Assembly: GCF_020515625.1 (NCBI RefSeq)
Contig: NZ_JAIWPJ010000002.1
Location: 620,001-684,000 of the forward strand
Source of the DNA: Natrinema amylolyticum
Lineage (GTDB): Archaea > Halobacteriota > Halobacteria > Halobacteriales > Natrialbaceae
DNA length: 64,000 bases
Reading direction: 5' to 3'
The translations under genes were made by a program, and so were the position numbers. The stretch's first letter is position 1. Each line of letters starts with the position of its first letter. The notes beneath the pieces were generated by a model. That model was not told where the DNA came from and did no database searches. It saw only the letters and a program-made list of their open reading frames with translations. Below are positions 33,944-43,668 of this stretch, one piece after another.

Positions 33944-34576
33944 TTACTCGAGTCGCTCGACTGCCGCCTCGAATTCCTCGCGGGTATTGACGTTCTCGAA
34001 GGTCTCGAGGGCCGCGTACTCGCGAATTTCGTCCTCGTCGAGGACGACGTAGTCGAGGTCCAGCAGGGGCTCGACGATCCGCCTCTCGTCGCGCTCGAGA
34101 GCGCGCTCACAGGCGTCGATCATCGGCGCAGCCCGGTAGACGGCCTGGGTGGTCTGGAACCACTGGTCGTCGAGCCGCGGGACCGCGGCCTCGTGGCCCG
34201 ATGCTCGGTCGAAGAGGTGATCGACGAGGTCGGGGTCGACGAAGGGCATGTCGCAGGCGACGACGAGGGCGTACTCGCCCGCGGCCGCTCGAAGCCCGGT
34301 CATGATCCCCGCCATCGGCCCGCGGTCGGGGATCGGATCGACCGCGAACGAGGCGTCGGATCCGCCCTCGAGTGCCTCGCGGATCGTCGGGACCTGCGCT
34401 TCGCGGCAGTTGACGACCAGGTCGTCGACGACGGGCTCGATCCGGTCGGCGACGCGGCGGATCATCGGTGTCCCGGCGAGGTCGGCGACGGCCTTGTCGT
34501 CATCGCCGAAGCGGGTCGAGTGACCGCCTGCGAGGACGACGCCCGTGCGCCCGTCTCGGCCGTTTTCGCGGTTCAT
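33944..34576 (-). CDS. mobA: Molybdenum cofactor guanylyltransferase
   Basis: A 210-aa nucleotidyltransferase that attaches GMP to molybdopterin to make the guanine-dinucleotide cofactor. It carries VVLAGGHSTRFGDDDKAVAD (GTP loop with the catalytic Lys), GPMAGIMTGL and VVACDMPFVDPDL. The start at 34576 is chosen by homology to the family's first strand. It lies close to a formate dehydrogenase-type molybdoenzyme, a likely recipient of the cofactor. Confidence 0.9.
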   Translation of the reverse strand: MNRENGRDGRTGVVLAGGHSTRFGDDDKAVADLAGTPMIRRVADRIEPVVDDLVVNCREAQVPTIREALEGGSDASFAVDPIPDRGPMAGIMTGLRAAAGEYALVVACDMPFVDPDLVDHLFDRASGHEAAVPRLDDQWFQTTQAVYRAAPMIDACERALERDERRIVEPLLDLDYVVLDEDEIREYAALETFENVNTREEFEAAVERLE

Positions 34577-34634
34577 GGTCGACCGTTCGTCCAGCGATAC
34601 CAAAAACTTCTGGTCGAACACTCGAGTCGTGGCC

Positions 34635-35201
34635 CTACTCGGTCGCGTATTCCGATAGCCGCCAGAGCGCCCGATACACCGTCCACAGATCGCAGTCGAA
34701 GCGGGCTGCGAGCGAACGGCAGCGCTCCAGATAGGTTTCGTACTGCGAAATCGACGGCGGATCCGGGTATGATTGAGTGGGGTCGTCCGATTCCCGGAGC
34801 GTCGACCACTCGCGGGGACCGACGACGACGTACTCCTCGGGGTCGATGAACATGAGAAACGCCGAAGCGACGGGGACATCGACGGCCCGGAGGTCAGTCA
34901 GGCGGTCGATTCCCGCAGCGGCGTCGCTCGCGTCGACGGCGTCGGCGACGGCGTTTCGGACGGCCTCGAAATCGTTGCTCCGAAAACGCTCCTCGGCCTC
35001 CCGTCGCTCGTCGTCGGGATACTCCCCGAGGAATCGCCGATAGTACCACCTGACGACCCAGGCCGCGTCACGGCGGCCGTACTCGCCCGTTTCGAACACT
35101 GTCGGGAGCGTCTCGAGCTGTTCCCGCTCGACGGGGTACAGGGGTTCTCGCTCCCGATACTCGCTCGCCCGTGATTCCACGAGCGATCGCGTGAGCTCCA
35201 T
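34635..35201 (-). CDS. Conserved haloarchaeal protein, function unknown
   Basis: A 188-aa soluble protein. It has a basic-acidic helical N-terminal half (WVVRWYYRRFLGEYPDDERR) and a segment VASAFLMFIDPEEYVVVGPR typical of a family I recognise only as uncharacterised. The start at 35201 (MELTRSLVESR) fits better than the upstream ATG. It reads toward mobA and may share its transcript (58-bp gap). Confidence 0.7.
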   Translation of the reverse strand: MELTRSLVESRASEYREREPLYPVEREQLETLPTVFETGEYGRRDAAWVVRWYYRRFLGEYPDDERREAEERFRSNDFEAVRNAVADAVDASDAAAGIDRLTDLRAVDVPVASAFLMFIDPEEYVVVGPREWSTLRESDDPTQSYPDPPSISQYETYLERCRSLAARFDCDLWTVYRALWRLSEYATE

Positions 35202-35391
35202 CGTGTGAATTGTACGCACGAATAGCCGTCAGCGTTTCCCCGACGGCGAACTCGCACCGGCGACGCCGGCAGCGCCGGGTGGGGCGTCGATCCGTCGCTC
35301 GCAACGACATACCGTTCCATGGTAGAAAACCTCATGCATGCACAGGTAGTTGTTTTCGCCTAACGGGTACAGAACCTGGAGGCACTAGACA

Positions 35392-37536
35392 ATGTCCAGC
35401 GATCAACAAGATCCAGTCAAGACGATCTGTCCGTACTGTGGCGTCGGGTGTGGAATCACGGTGCAACCGGGCGAGGAGCCCGGCGACGTCCGGTTCATGC
35501 CCTGGGGCGATGCGCCGGTCAACGAGGGACGCATCTGCATCAAAGGCGGGGCCGCGACGGAAGTGGTCGATCACGAGGACCGACTCACGGATCCCCTGAT
35601 CAAAGAAGACGGGGAATTCCGCGAGGCATCCTGGGAAGAGGCCTACGACTACATCGTCGGCGAACTCGAGCGGATTCGCGACGAGTACGGTCCGGACGCG
35701 ATGGGCTTTTTCGGCTCCTCGAAGGTGATGAACGAGGAAAACTACCTCCTCCAGAAGCTGGCTCGGCGCTACGGCACCAACAACGTCGACAACTGCACGC
35801 GGATGTGTCACGCCTCGACAGTCTGGGCGCTGCGGACGAGTCTCGGCGCGGGGGCGATGACCAACAGCATGCGAGACCTCCGCGAGGAGGCCGACGTGTT
35901 CTGGATTCAGGGGGCGAATCCGGGCGAGCAACATCCCATCGCGAACAGTCAGTACTTCCGGCAGGCCGTCCTCGAGGGTGCGACCGTCATCCAAGTCGAC
36001 CCGCACGCGAACAAGACGACGCGGTCGTTCCAGATCGACGATACCGATCGTCATCAGCACCTGCAGTTGAATCCGGGAACCGATATTCCGCTCCTCAATA
36101 TCGTCCTCAAGACGATCCTCGAGAACCACGAGGAAAACCCCGACGAGGGCTGGATCGACGAAGAGTTCATCGAGGAGCGCACGGAGGGGTTCGACCACCT
36201 GAAGGAGACGCTCGAGGACTTCGATAAAGAAGCGGCCGCCGAGGAGTGTGGCGTCCCGCTCGAGGAGATCGAACTGGCGGCGGAGAAGTACGCGATGGCG
36301 AACAACGCGGCCATCTTCACCGGGATGGGGATGAGCCAGCACGCCTGCGGCGTCGACAACGTACAAAACGAGATCAACCTGGCGCTGATCACGGGCAACC
36401 TCGGGCGACCCGGGACGGGCGTCAACCCGCTTCGCGGGCAGAACAACGTCCAGGGGACCTGCGACGTCGGTGCGATGCCGAACGTCCTGCCAGGCTACCA
36501 GCTCGTCGATGACGACGAGGCCCGCGAGTCGGTCGAAGAGGTCTGGGGCTTCGAAATCCCGGACGAACCCGGACTCACGAACGTCGAGATCTCCTACGAG
36601 GCCGGCGACTCGATCAAGGGACTCTACATCATGGGCGAGAACCCGGTGATGAGCGAACCCGACGCCAACGCCGTCGCCGAACGGCTCGCGGACCTCGAGT
36701 TCACGGTCGTGCAAGATATCTTCCCGACGGAGACGGCGGAGTACGCCGACGTCATTCTGCCGGCGACGACCTGGGCCGAGCGCGGCGGCACCGTCACCAA
36801 CACCGATCGACGCGTCCAGCGGATGCGCGGCGTGGAGAAAGTCCACGAAAACACCAAACACGACCGGGAGATACTGAGCGAGATCGGAACGCGTCTGTTT
36901 GGCCCCGGTGGTTTCGACTTCGAGGACCCCGAGGAGATCTTCGAAGAGCTCCGGCAGGTCTGTCCGAGCTACCACGGAATGACCTACGACCTGCTCGGTG
37001 AGGAAGGACTCCACTGGCCCTGCTACGAACCCGGCGACGAGGGCGACCCGTTCCTCTACGAGCACGAGTTCGACACCGAGAGCGGCCTCGGCCAGATCGA
37101 GGGCGTCGCCCACCAGCCGCCGGCCGAGACGCCCGACGACGAGTACCCGCTGATCCTCACGACCGCGCGGCTCGAGGAACACTACAACACCGGGACGATG
37201 AGCACGCGATCGCCGACGCTCAACAAGCAGACGCCGGAGAACTTCGTCGACGTCCACCCCGCCGACGCCGAGCGCTACGGCATCGAGGACGGCGAGTACG
37301 TCCGGCTCCGCTCGCGGCGCGGGGAGATCACGCTCGAGGCCCACGTGACCGAGGACACCAAGGAGGGCGTCGTCTGGACGACGCCGCACTTCGCGGCCGC
37401 CTCGGCGAACAAGCTCACGAATCACGTCCTCGACGAGCGGTCGAAGATCCCCGAGTACAAGGCCGCCGCCGCGGAGATCGACGTCGATATCGAATCCCTC
37501 GGCGAGACCGCCGATCCGGCGGCCGGCGACGACTGA
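35392..37536 (+). CDS. fdhA: Formate dehydrogenase alpha-subunit-type molybdopterin oxidoreductase
   Basis: A 714-aa DMSO-reductase-family enzyme. Its N-terminal 4Fe-4S site is C13, C16, C20 and C49 (CPYCGVGC ... GRICIKG). The metal-ligand Cys-His pair C139-H140 in TRMCHASTV is the FDH signature. Further motifs are NPLRGQNNVQGTCDVGAMPN and a C-terminal dinucleotide domain (RSPTLNKQTPENFVDVHP). It lacks a Tat signal, so it acts in the cytoplasm, oxidising formate. No beta or gamma subunit adjoins. mobA is 0.8 kb upstream on the other strand. Confidence 0.9.
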   Translation: MSSDQQDPVKTICPYCGVGCGITVQPGEEPGDVRFMPWGDAPVNEGRICIKGGAATEVVDHEDRLTDPLIKEDGEFREASWEEAYDYIVGELERIRDEYGPDAMGFFGSSKVMNEENYLLQKLARRYGTNNVDNCTRMCHASTVWALRTSLGAGAMTNSMRDLREEADVFWIQGANPGEQHPIANSQYFRQAVLEGATVIQVDPHANKTTRSFQIDDTDRHQHLQLNPGTDIPLLNIVLKTILENHEENPDEGWIDEEFIEERTEGFDHLKETLEDFDKEAAAEECGVPLEEIELAAEKYAMANNAAIFTGMGMSQHACGVDNVQNEINLALITGNLGRPGTGVNPLRGQNNVQGTCDVGAMPNVLPGYQLVDDDEARESVEEVWGFEIPDEPGLTNVEISYEAGDSIKGLYIMGENPVMSEPDANAVAERLADLEFTVVQDIFPTETAEYADVILPATTWAERGGTVTNTDRRVQRMRGVEKVHENTKHDREILSEIGTRLFGPGGFDFEDPEEIFEELRQVCPSYHGMTYDLLGEEGLHWPCYEPGDEGDPFLYEHEFDTESGLGQIEGVAHQPPAETPDDEYPLILTTARLEEHYNTGTMSTRSPTLNKQTPENFVDVHPADAERYGIEDGEYVRLRSRRGEITLEAHVTEDTKEGVVWTTPHFAAASANKLTNHVLDERSKIPEYKAAAAEIDVDIESLGETADPAAGDD

Positions 37537-37546
37537 AGCGGGCCGT

Positions 37547-38401
37547 CTACGGTTTCGAGGCCGGATCCGCCGCCGTCACGCCGGCCAGTTCGAGCCACGG
37601 GTCGGCGCTCGACTCGGACGCGACGAGTTCGACCAGCGGCCGATCGCAGCCGTCACAGACGGATTGAACCCCGACCCGGGGCCGCCGACAACAGTGCTCG
37701 AGGCGCTCTGCAGTCGTCGTCACCCGGTCGCCACAGATCGGACAGCGGTCACGTACCAGTCGCAGTCCCGTCAGGAGGTCGCATCGCTCGTCGGCCTCGA
37801 GTTCGGTCCAGCCGTCGAGCTGCGTCCGGAGTTCGGGCGCTGCGGCCGCGTCCGCTGCGAGCGCTGCGGACGATTCCCAGTGAACCCGCTTCTGCCCGTC
37901 GAGGACGAACGACGTCTCGTCGAGGCGGTCGACCTCGGTCGCGCCGAGCATCGATCCGACCGCATCCGTGCTCGGTTCCGCCGTGCCGTCGCTCGCGAGT
38001 CGATCGTCCCACCGCGTTTCGAAGGCAGTGCTCAGTCGGATCTCGTCTCCTTGGTCGGTCAGGACACCGGCGGCGGCCAGGACGCTCGTCAGTTCCGCCG
38101 GTGAGACCGTTTCGATCGTCGGGCCCGTCTCCGTCGATTTGCCGACGGCCTCGAGCACGCGCTCGGGAAGGTATCGACGGGTGATCGTCGGCGTGCCCGG
38201 AATCAGGTAGCCCCGGATGCCGATGAGCGCCAGCGAGGCTGCGAACGCCAGCGCGCCGGCGAGAGCCGAGACCGCGACGCCGAGCGCGGCCGCGAGAGCG
38301 AGCGCGATGACGACGTTTACTGCCGTACACGGGAGACACCGGTTCTCTCCGGTGTACTCCGGTTGCTCGAGCCGTGCGAGCGCGTCGGGAATGTCGATCA
38401 C
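37547..38401 (-). CDS. Haloarchaeal protein with membrane helices and C-terminal zinc-finger-like Cys clusters
   Basis: A 284-aa protein. The N-terminus IDIPDALARLEQPEYTGENR precedes CLPCTAVN and two hydrophobic segments (about 25-65). The C-terminal part has CPICGD, CC (HCCRRP) and CDGCDRP clusters that could bind zinc. A GTG at 38401 is the likely start; an in-frame ATG at 38458 is possible. It is convergent with the formate dehydrogenase gene (10-bp gap). Its function is unknown. Confidence 0.7.
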   Translation of the reverse strand: MIDIPDALARLEQPEYTGENRCLPCTAVNVVIALALAAALGVAVSALAGALAFAASLALIGIRGYLIPGTPTITRRYLPERVLEAVGKSTETGPTIETVSPAELTSVLAAAGVLTDQGDEIRLSTAFETRWDDRLASDGTAEPSTDAVGSMLGATEVDRLDETSFVLDGQKRVHWESSAALAADAAAAPELRTQLDGWTELEADERCDLLTGLRLVRDRCPICGDRVTTTAERLEHCCRRPRVGVQSVCDGCDRPLVELVASESSADPWLELAGVTAADPASKP

Positions 38402-38677
38402 CGGCGATCGCTGTGACGGTACGCTCCGGACGGTGAAAAAACGTCCTCGCTCGCGCATGCTCGTCGACCCGGTAGCCCGATCACGCCCCTTATCAGCCAT
38501 CCGAACCGAGTCCCGTGTCGCAGACCGTCCGGCTGGGTCCGTTTCCTCATTCGTGACTCTGTATAGTCAAACGAATCGCAGAAACGTAGAAACGATAGTG
38601 AACGAAATGGTCGCTCATTATTGGTTTGTGGTAACAATTAACATAACTCGCCGTCAAGAGTCCGAGTTAGAGGAACC

Positions 38678-40606
38678 ATGACTGAACTCGGCGGTTTCCA
38701 GGACCGCGTCGCACGAATCGATCTCAGCGATGGGGAGGTCGCGTACGAGTCGATCGACGACGAAGACGCGAAGAAATATATCGGCGCGCGGGGACTCGGG
38801 GTGAAGTACGTCTTCGATCAGGGGCCTGACGTCGATCCGCTCGGACCCGACAACCTGCTCGCCTTCATGAACGGCCCGCTGTCGGGAACGCAGGTGACGA
38901 TGAGCGGCCGAATCGCGATCTGCACCAAGTCGCCGCTGACCGGGACCGTCACCGACAGCCACCACGGCGGCTGGTCCGGTGCCCGGCTCAAGTGGGCCGG
39001 CTTCGACGGGCTGCTGTTCGAGGGGCAGGCCGACGAACCGGTCTACGCCTACGTCGAGGACGGGGAGGTCGAACTCCGGGACGCCTCCCACCTCTGGGGC
39101 ATGGGCTTCCACGAGACGCGAGACACCATCGAAGAGGAGGTCGAGGGCTCCTACGGCAAGAACCTCAGCATCATGGGAATCGGGACGGCGGGCGAGAACC
39201 TCGTCCGATACGGCAACATCATGAACGAAGACGACCGCGCCTCCGGGCGCGGCGGCACGGGCTGTGTCGCCGGGTCGAAGAAGCTCAAGGCGGTCGTCGT
39301 CAAATCGGGAACGAGGATGCCGAAGCCGGCCGATTCGGAGACCTTCAAGGAGGGCCACCAGCAGGCGATGCAGGCCATCCAGGAGTCGGAAGTCACCGCG
39401 CCCAACGAGGGCGGTCTCTCGATGTACGGGACGAACGTCCTCATGAACATCACCGAGGAGATGGACGGTCACCCGACGAAAAACGGCGTCTATACCTCGG
39501 GGGACTCGTACAACGAGGGCGAAGCGGACCGACCGCACGACCTCGACGCCGAGCGCATCAGCGGCGAGAACGTCCGCGAGAACATCCTCGTCGACGAACC
39601 GACCTGTCACTCCTGTCCGGTCGCCTGCAAGAAGGAGGTCGAGGTCGACGTGATGCACAAAGGCGAGGAGATGAACGTCCGGATGGAGTCCTACGAGTAC
39701 GAGTCCGCCTGGGCGCTCGGCACCAACTCGGCCAACGACGATCGCGACAAGATCGCGGTCATGATCGATCGGTGTAACGACTTCGGCATGGACACCATCG
39801 ATACGGGTAATATCCTCGCGATGGCCATGGAGATGAGCGAGAAGGGGTACATCGACGAAGACATCGACTGGGGCGACCCCGACCAAATGATCGACATGAT
39901 CGAGCGGATCGCCCACCGCGAGGACGATCTCGCCCACACGCTGGGCGAGGGCGCGGAACGGATCGGCGAAGCGTTCGACGCGCACGACTCCCGACTGGAC
40001 GTGAAAGGCGAGACCATCGCCGCCTACGATCCCCGTTGCATGAAGGGGATGGGCATCGGTTACGCCACCTCGAACCGCGGGGCCTGCCACCTTCGTGGCT
40101 ACACCCCTGCCGCGGAGATCCTCGGCATCCCGGAGAAGGTCGATCCCTACGAGTGGGAAGGAAAAGGCGAACTCACCGCCCAGTTCCAGGATCTCCACGC
40201 GATCTCGGACTCGTTCGATATCTGCAAGTTCAACGCATTCGCCGAAGGCATCGAGGAATACGTCGCCCAGTACAACGGCATGACCGGCCGCGACGTCACC
40301 GAGGACGAACTCCTCGAGGCCGGCGAGCGGGTCTACAACCTCGAGCGCTACTACAACAACCTCAACGGCTTCGACGGCAGCGACGACTCGCTGCCAGAGC
40401 GCTTCCTCGAGGACGGCATCCGCGGCCAGGGTGCCAGCGAGGGCGAGTACTGCGAACTCGAGGAGATGAAAGAAGAGTACTACGACTACCGCGGCTGGGT
40501 CGACGGCGTCGTCCCCGACGAGAAACTCGACGAACTCGGGATCGAGGTCGGCCCCGGCACCGGCGTCAGCAGCGAGGGCGGCGTGGCCGCGTCGGGCGAC
40601 GACTGA
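38678..40606 (+). CDS. aor: Aldehyde:ferredoxin oxidoreductase family tungstoenzyme
   Basis: A 642-aa enzyme oxidising aldehydes to acids with ferredoxin as acceptor, in the cytoplasm. The 4Fe-4S ligands are C310, C313, C317 (CHSCPVAC) and C516 (DICKF). Pterin motifs around 90-110 (SHHGGWSGARLKWAGFDG) and 450-470 (DPRCMKGMGIGYATSNRGAC) are present. The length is normal. Tungsten is expected from family knowledge. An AT-rich upstream (TTATTGGTTTGTGG) likely contains its promoter. Confidence 0.93.
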   Translation: MTELGGFQDRVARIDLSDGEVAYESIDDEDAKKYIGARGLGVKYVFDQGPDVDPLGPDNLLAFMNGPLSGTQVTMSGRIAICTKSPLTGTVTDSHHGGWSGARLKWAGFDGLLFEGQADEPVYAYVEDGEVELRDASHLWGMGFHETRDTIEEEVEGSYGKNLSIMGIGTAGENLVRYGNIMNEDDRASGRGGTGCVAGSKKLKAVVVKSGTRMPKPADSETFKEGHQQAMQAIQESEVTAPNEGGLSMYGTNVLMNITEEMDGHPTKNGVYTSGDSYNEGEADRPHDLDAERISGENVRENILVDEPTCHSCPVACKKEVEVDVMHKGEEMNVRMESYEYESAWALGTNSANDDRDKIAVMIDRCNDFGMDTIDTGNILAMAMEMSEKGYIDEDIDWGDPDQMIDMIERIAHREDDLAHTLGEGAERIGEAFDAHDSRLDVKGETIAAYDPRCMKGMGIGYATSNRGACHLRGYTPAAEILGIPEKVDPYEWEGKGELTAQFQDLHAISDSFDICKFNAFAEGIEEYVAQYNGMTGRDVTEDELLEAGERVYNLERYYNNLNGFDGSDDSLPERFLEDGIRGQGASEGEYCELEEMKEEYYDYRGWVDGVVPDEKLDELGIEVGPGTGVSSEGGVAASGDD

Positions 40607-40734
40607 TACGGTCTGCTGTAACGATTTACCGGTGCGACCGCAGGCTGGATCGCGGTCGCGCCGGAAATGACTGACAGCGGACCGTATGACGGCACGGTCG
40701 TCCCGCTCCTCGCGTCTCGATTCGGTTCCGGTTC

Positions 40735-41523
40735 GTGACTCGTGACCGATCGCTCCCCTCGCCGCGATTCGATTTCGGAATCTACCACTGGCGGCGACGA
40801 TTCCGATCGATAGCTGTCTGGCTCTTCGTAGCCGTCCTCGCTGCCGTCTCTCGGCGGCGGACCGACGATCCCCGTCGTCGACTCCTCGCTGATGGAGCGA
40901 CGATCGGCGCGAGCGTCCGCGTGGCCGGGGTACTACGCGGGCTGCTCTCTCCCCCGCCGTGGGCGCTCGAGCGCGCCAAGTACGACGCGCTCGCGGTTCG
41001 GTTGCCGCTCGCCGGTGCGGATCGAATCCTCGACGTCGGCTGCGGCACCGGCCGCTCGCTCGTGGGACTGGCGCGGCACGTGCCGCCCGGATCGACGGTG
41101 ATCGGTCTCGACGTCTTCGACGATCGAATCATCCTCGGGAACGGGCCGGCGCTCGCGCGGCGCAACGGGGCCCGCGCCGGCCTCGCCGTGAGTCCGATCA
41201 TCGGCGACGCGACAGCGTTGCCGTTCGCGACCGGTTCGATCCCCGTCGTCACCGCCTGTCGGGTCCTCCACGACCTCGAGCGGCCGGCCGTGGACCGGAC
41301 GCTTCGCGAAATCCATCGCGTCTGCGAACCGAACGGAACGGTCGGCGTCCTCGAACTCCCGCTGGTTCCGGCGGGCGTCTCGGCCGATCCGGAACGGTAC
41401 TGGCGAGACCGGATTTCCGCGGCGGGGTTTCGGATCGACGTCTCCGAGCGGATCGAACGCGACGGCGTCGGCCCATATCTCGTAATCGTCGCGACAGCCA
41501 CCGCCGAGAGTCCCGACGGCTGA
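40735..41523 (+). CDS. SAM-dependent methyltransferase with N-terminal membrane anchor
   Basis: A 262-aa class I methyltransferase. Motif I is ILDVGCGTGRSLVGL (about 97-111), followed by GLDVFDDR and IIGDATALPFATGS. A single hydrophobic helix at about 25-40 (IAVWLFVAVLAAV) precedes it, suggesting attachment to the cytoplasmic membrane. The GTG start at 40735 is the most 5' option. A lipid or quinone substrate is possible but unproven. Confidence 0.8.
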   Translation: MTRDRSLPSPRFDFGIYHWRRRFRSIAVWLFVAVLAAVSRRRTDDPRRRLLADGATIGASVRVAGVLRGLLSPPPWALERAKYDALAVRLPLAGADRILDVGCGTGRSLVGLARHVPPGSTVIGLDVFDDRIILGNGPALARRNGARAGLAVSPIIGDATALPFATGSIPVVTACRVLHDLERPAVDRTLREIHRVCEPNGTVGVLELPLVPAGVSADPERYWRDRISAAGFRIDVSERIERDGVGPYLVIVATATAESPDG

Positions 41524-41650
41524 ACCGATTCTCGCCGGCCGGCCGCCCCGATAACGTGTCGTCCGAAGACGGTCGTCCGAGACTGACTACTTAACCGAAC
41601 GTACAATCCCTTTATTTCGGCGTCGGTGGAAGGCCGGCCCGTGGGATCCA

Positions 41651-42718
41651 ATGGCAAGCGATCACTGCACCCGGCGTCGGTTCCTCGCGCTCGCGGGTAC
41701 CGGAACCGTCGCGGGTTGCGTCGGCGGCCCCGGTGCGAGCGGGGGAGCCAGCGACGGTGGACCGGCGGTCGACAACGTCACCCTGTTGCTCAACTGGCGA
41801 ATCAGCGGGCTGCACGCGCCGTACGTCGCGGCTCGAGAGAACGGTTTCTACGAGGAGGAGGGGTTCGACGACGTCACGATCGAGAGCGGCGACGGCGCCG
41901 ACTTCGCCGCGAATCAGGTCGCCCTCGGTAACGTCGAGTTCGCCGTCTCGAGCGCCGACCAGCTGCTCAACGTCAACAGTCGCGGGCTCTCGCCCCGCTG
42001 TGCGGCGGTCGTCATGCAGCGAAACCCGACCGTCGTCTTCGCCGATCGGGACGAGTTCGGCGAACTGACCGACCCCGAACAGCTCGAGGGGGCGACCGTC
42101 GGCAGCGGTCCCGGCATGGTCCGCGAGATGACGCGGGCGTATCTCGCCCGTCACGGCGTCCTCGAGAGCGTCGAATACGTCGACGCCGGCTTCGACACCG
42201 TCCAGCAGTTGCTCGCGGGCGATCTCGACGCCGCCGGTGGGGTCTTCGGTGACGTCGTCGACGCCGAACAGCAGGGTGCCGAGATCGACGTCCTGTCGAT
42301 CGACGAGACGATCCGATCGTACGGCCACCTCGTGGCCGTCGACGAGGGGTTCGCCGGGGAGAACGAGACCGCCGTCCGGTCGTTCCTCCGCGCGACGGCC
42401 AGGGGTGCGGTCTGGGCGAGCGACAATCCCGCGGACGCGATCGACGCGCTCGTCTCGGTCCAGCCGGAACTCGAGGAGGTCCGGGCGAACCAGCTCGAGA
42501 AGTGGGACCGGATGTCCACCGAGTACATGCTCTCGGACGCCGTGCGCGACCGCGGCTGGGGGGCGAGCGAGTCGGAACCGTGGGCGGAGACGTACGAGAC
42601 GCTCGCGGCGGCCGACGTCTTCGAAAACGACGTCGATCCGGCGTCGGTGTGGACGAACGAGTACCTCGACGATGAGTCCGAGTACATCGCTGACTACGCC
42701 GATCTCGTCGGGGCGTAA
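41651..42718 (+). CDS. ABC transporter substrate-binding lipoprotein, NMT1/ThiY-like
   Basis: A 355-aa extracytoplasmic binding protein. It has the Tat motif TRRRFLALAG and lipobox VAGC (Cys23). The NMT1/THI5-like fold begins LLLNWRISGLHAPYVAAREN and NGFYEEEGFDDVTIESGDG, and ends with GWGASESEPWAETYETLAAADVF. NMT1-type binding proteins take thiamine precursors, pyrimidines, nitrate, sulfonates or flavins; the ligand is not determinable. It is followed 84 bp later by a permease on the same strand; the ATPase is encoded on the other strand. Confidence 0.88.
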   Translation: MASDHCTRRRFLALAGTGTVAGCVGGPGASGGASDGGPAVDNVTLLLNWRISGLHAPYVAARENGFYEEEGFDDVTIESGDGADFAANQVALGNVEFAVSSADQLLNVNSRGLSPRCAAVVMQRNPTVVFADRDEFGELTDPEQLEGATVGSGPGMVREMTRAYLARHGVLESVEYVDAGFDTVQQLLAGDLDAAGGVFGDVVDAEQQGAEIDVLSIDETIRSYGHLVAVDEGFAGENETAVRSFLRATARGAVWASDNPADAIDALVSVQPELEEVRANQLEKWDRMSTEYMLSDAVRDRGWGASESEPWAETYETLAAADVFENDVDPASVWTNEYLDDESEYIADYADLVGA

Positions 42719-42802
42719 TCGCCCTCGAGCGGCGTGTCGTGACGAGCGCACGCGGGTGAGCCACGGACCCGGTGGGACCGAAACCAGGACGGAGCGCGAT
42801 CG

Positions 42803-43633
42803 ATGACCGACGGGCAGCGCGATTCACATCGTCGGCTCCGGACGTCCTCGGCCGTGCCCTGGCGGGCGGTTTACGATCGGACCCTCACCGTGGGCAAGCG
42901 AGCGGTGCCACCGGCCACCGTCTTCGCAGTCCTGCTTGTCGCGTGGCACGCGACCATCGTCGTCACCGACGTGCCGACGCTGATTCTCCCGTCGCCGATC
43001 GACGTCGCGACGGCGCTGGCCGAGACGTACCCGCTGTTGCTCGACGACGCGCTCGTCACCGGGATCACCGCCGCGGCGGGGCTGGTCGCCGGCGGCGGCG
43101 TCGGCGTCGCGCTCGCGTTCGCGATGACGTGGTCGCGGACGGCGACGCGGACGCTGCTCCCCTACGTCGTCGCGTTGCGGATCGCCCCGTTGATCGCCGT
43201 CGCGCCGCTGTTGTTCCTCTGGCTCGGTCGCGGCGTCCCCGCTCGAGCGACGCTCGTCGCGACGCTGACGGTGTTTCCGATGACGATCGCGACGCTCGAC
43301 GGGCTCCGGACCACACCGACGGCGTATCTCGACCTCGCTGCGTCAGTCGGGGCGACGCGTGTGGAGACATTTCTCCGGATACGCGTCCCAGCGGCCGCCC
43401 CGAGCGTCGTCGCGGGGACCAAGATCGCGGCGACGCTCAGCGTCGTCGGGAGCGTCGTCGCCGAGTTCGTCACGTACGACGCCGGGCTCGGGTACCGCGT
43501 GTTCGAGACCGCGACGTACCTGCGAACGGCCGAGCTATACGCCGCCCTCATCGTCCTCTCCGGGCTCGGGATCGGATTCTACCTCGTTCCGGTCGCCGTC
43601 GAACGGCTGCTCTGGGCGGCACCGGACCCGTGA
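42803..43633 (+). CDS. ABC transporter permease (SsuC/ThiX type), plus-strand half
   Basis: A 276-aa membrane protein with about six helices. The EAA-type coupling loop SVGATRVETFLRIRVPAAAP is at about 190-210. Relatives pair with NMT1-type binding proteins. It follows the binding protein gene and ends 35 bp before the convergent second permease. With that permease it may form a heterodimeric channel. Confidence 0.87.
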   Translation: MTDGQRDSHRRLRTSSAVPWRAVYDRTLTVGKRAVPPATVFAVLLVAWHATIVVTDVPTLILPSPIDVATALAETYPLLLDDALVTGITAAAGLVAGGGVGVALAFAMTWSRTATRTLLPYVVALRIAPLIAVAPLLFLWLGRGVPARATLVATLTVFPMTIATLDGLRTTPTAYLDLAASVGATRVETFLRIRVPAAAPSVVAGTKIAATLSVVGSVVAEFVTYDAGLGYRVFETATYLRTAELYAALIVLSGLGIGFYLVPVAVERLLWAAPDP

Positions 43634-43668
43634 CCGCCGGCGTCGCCTCGGCGGACTGTCTCGCGCAG

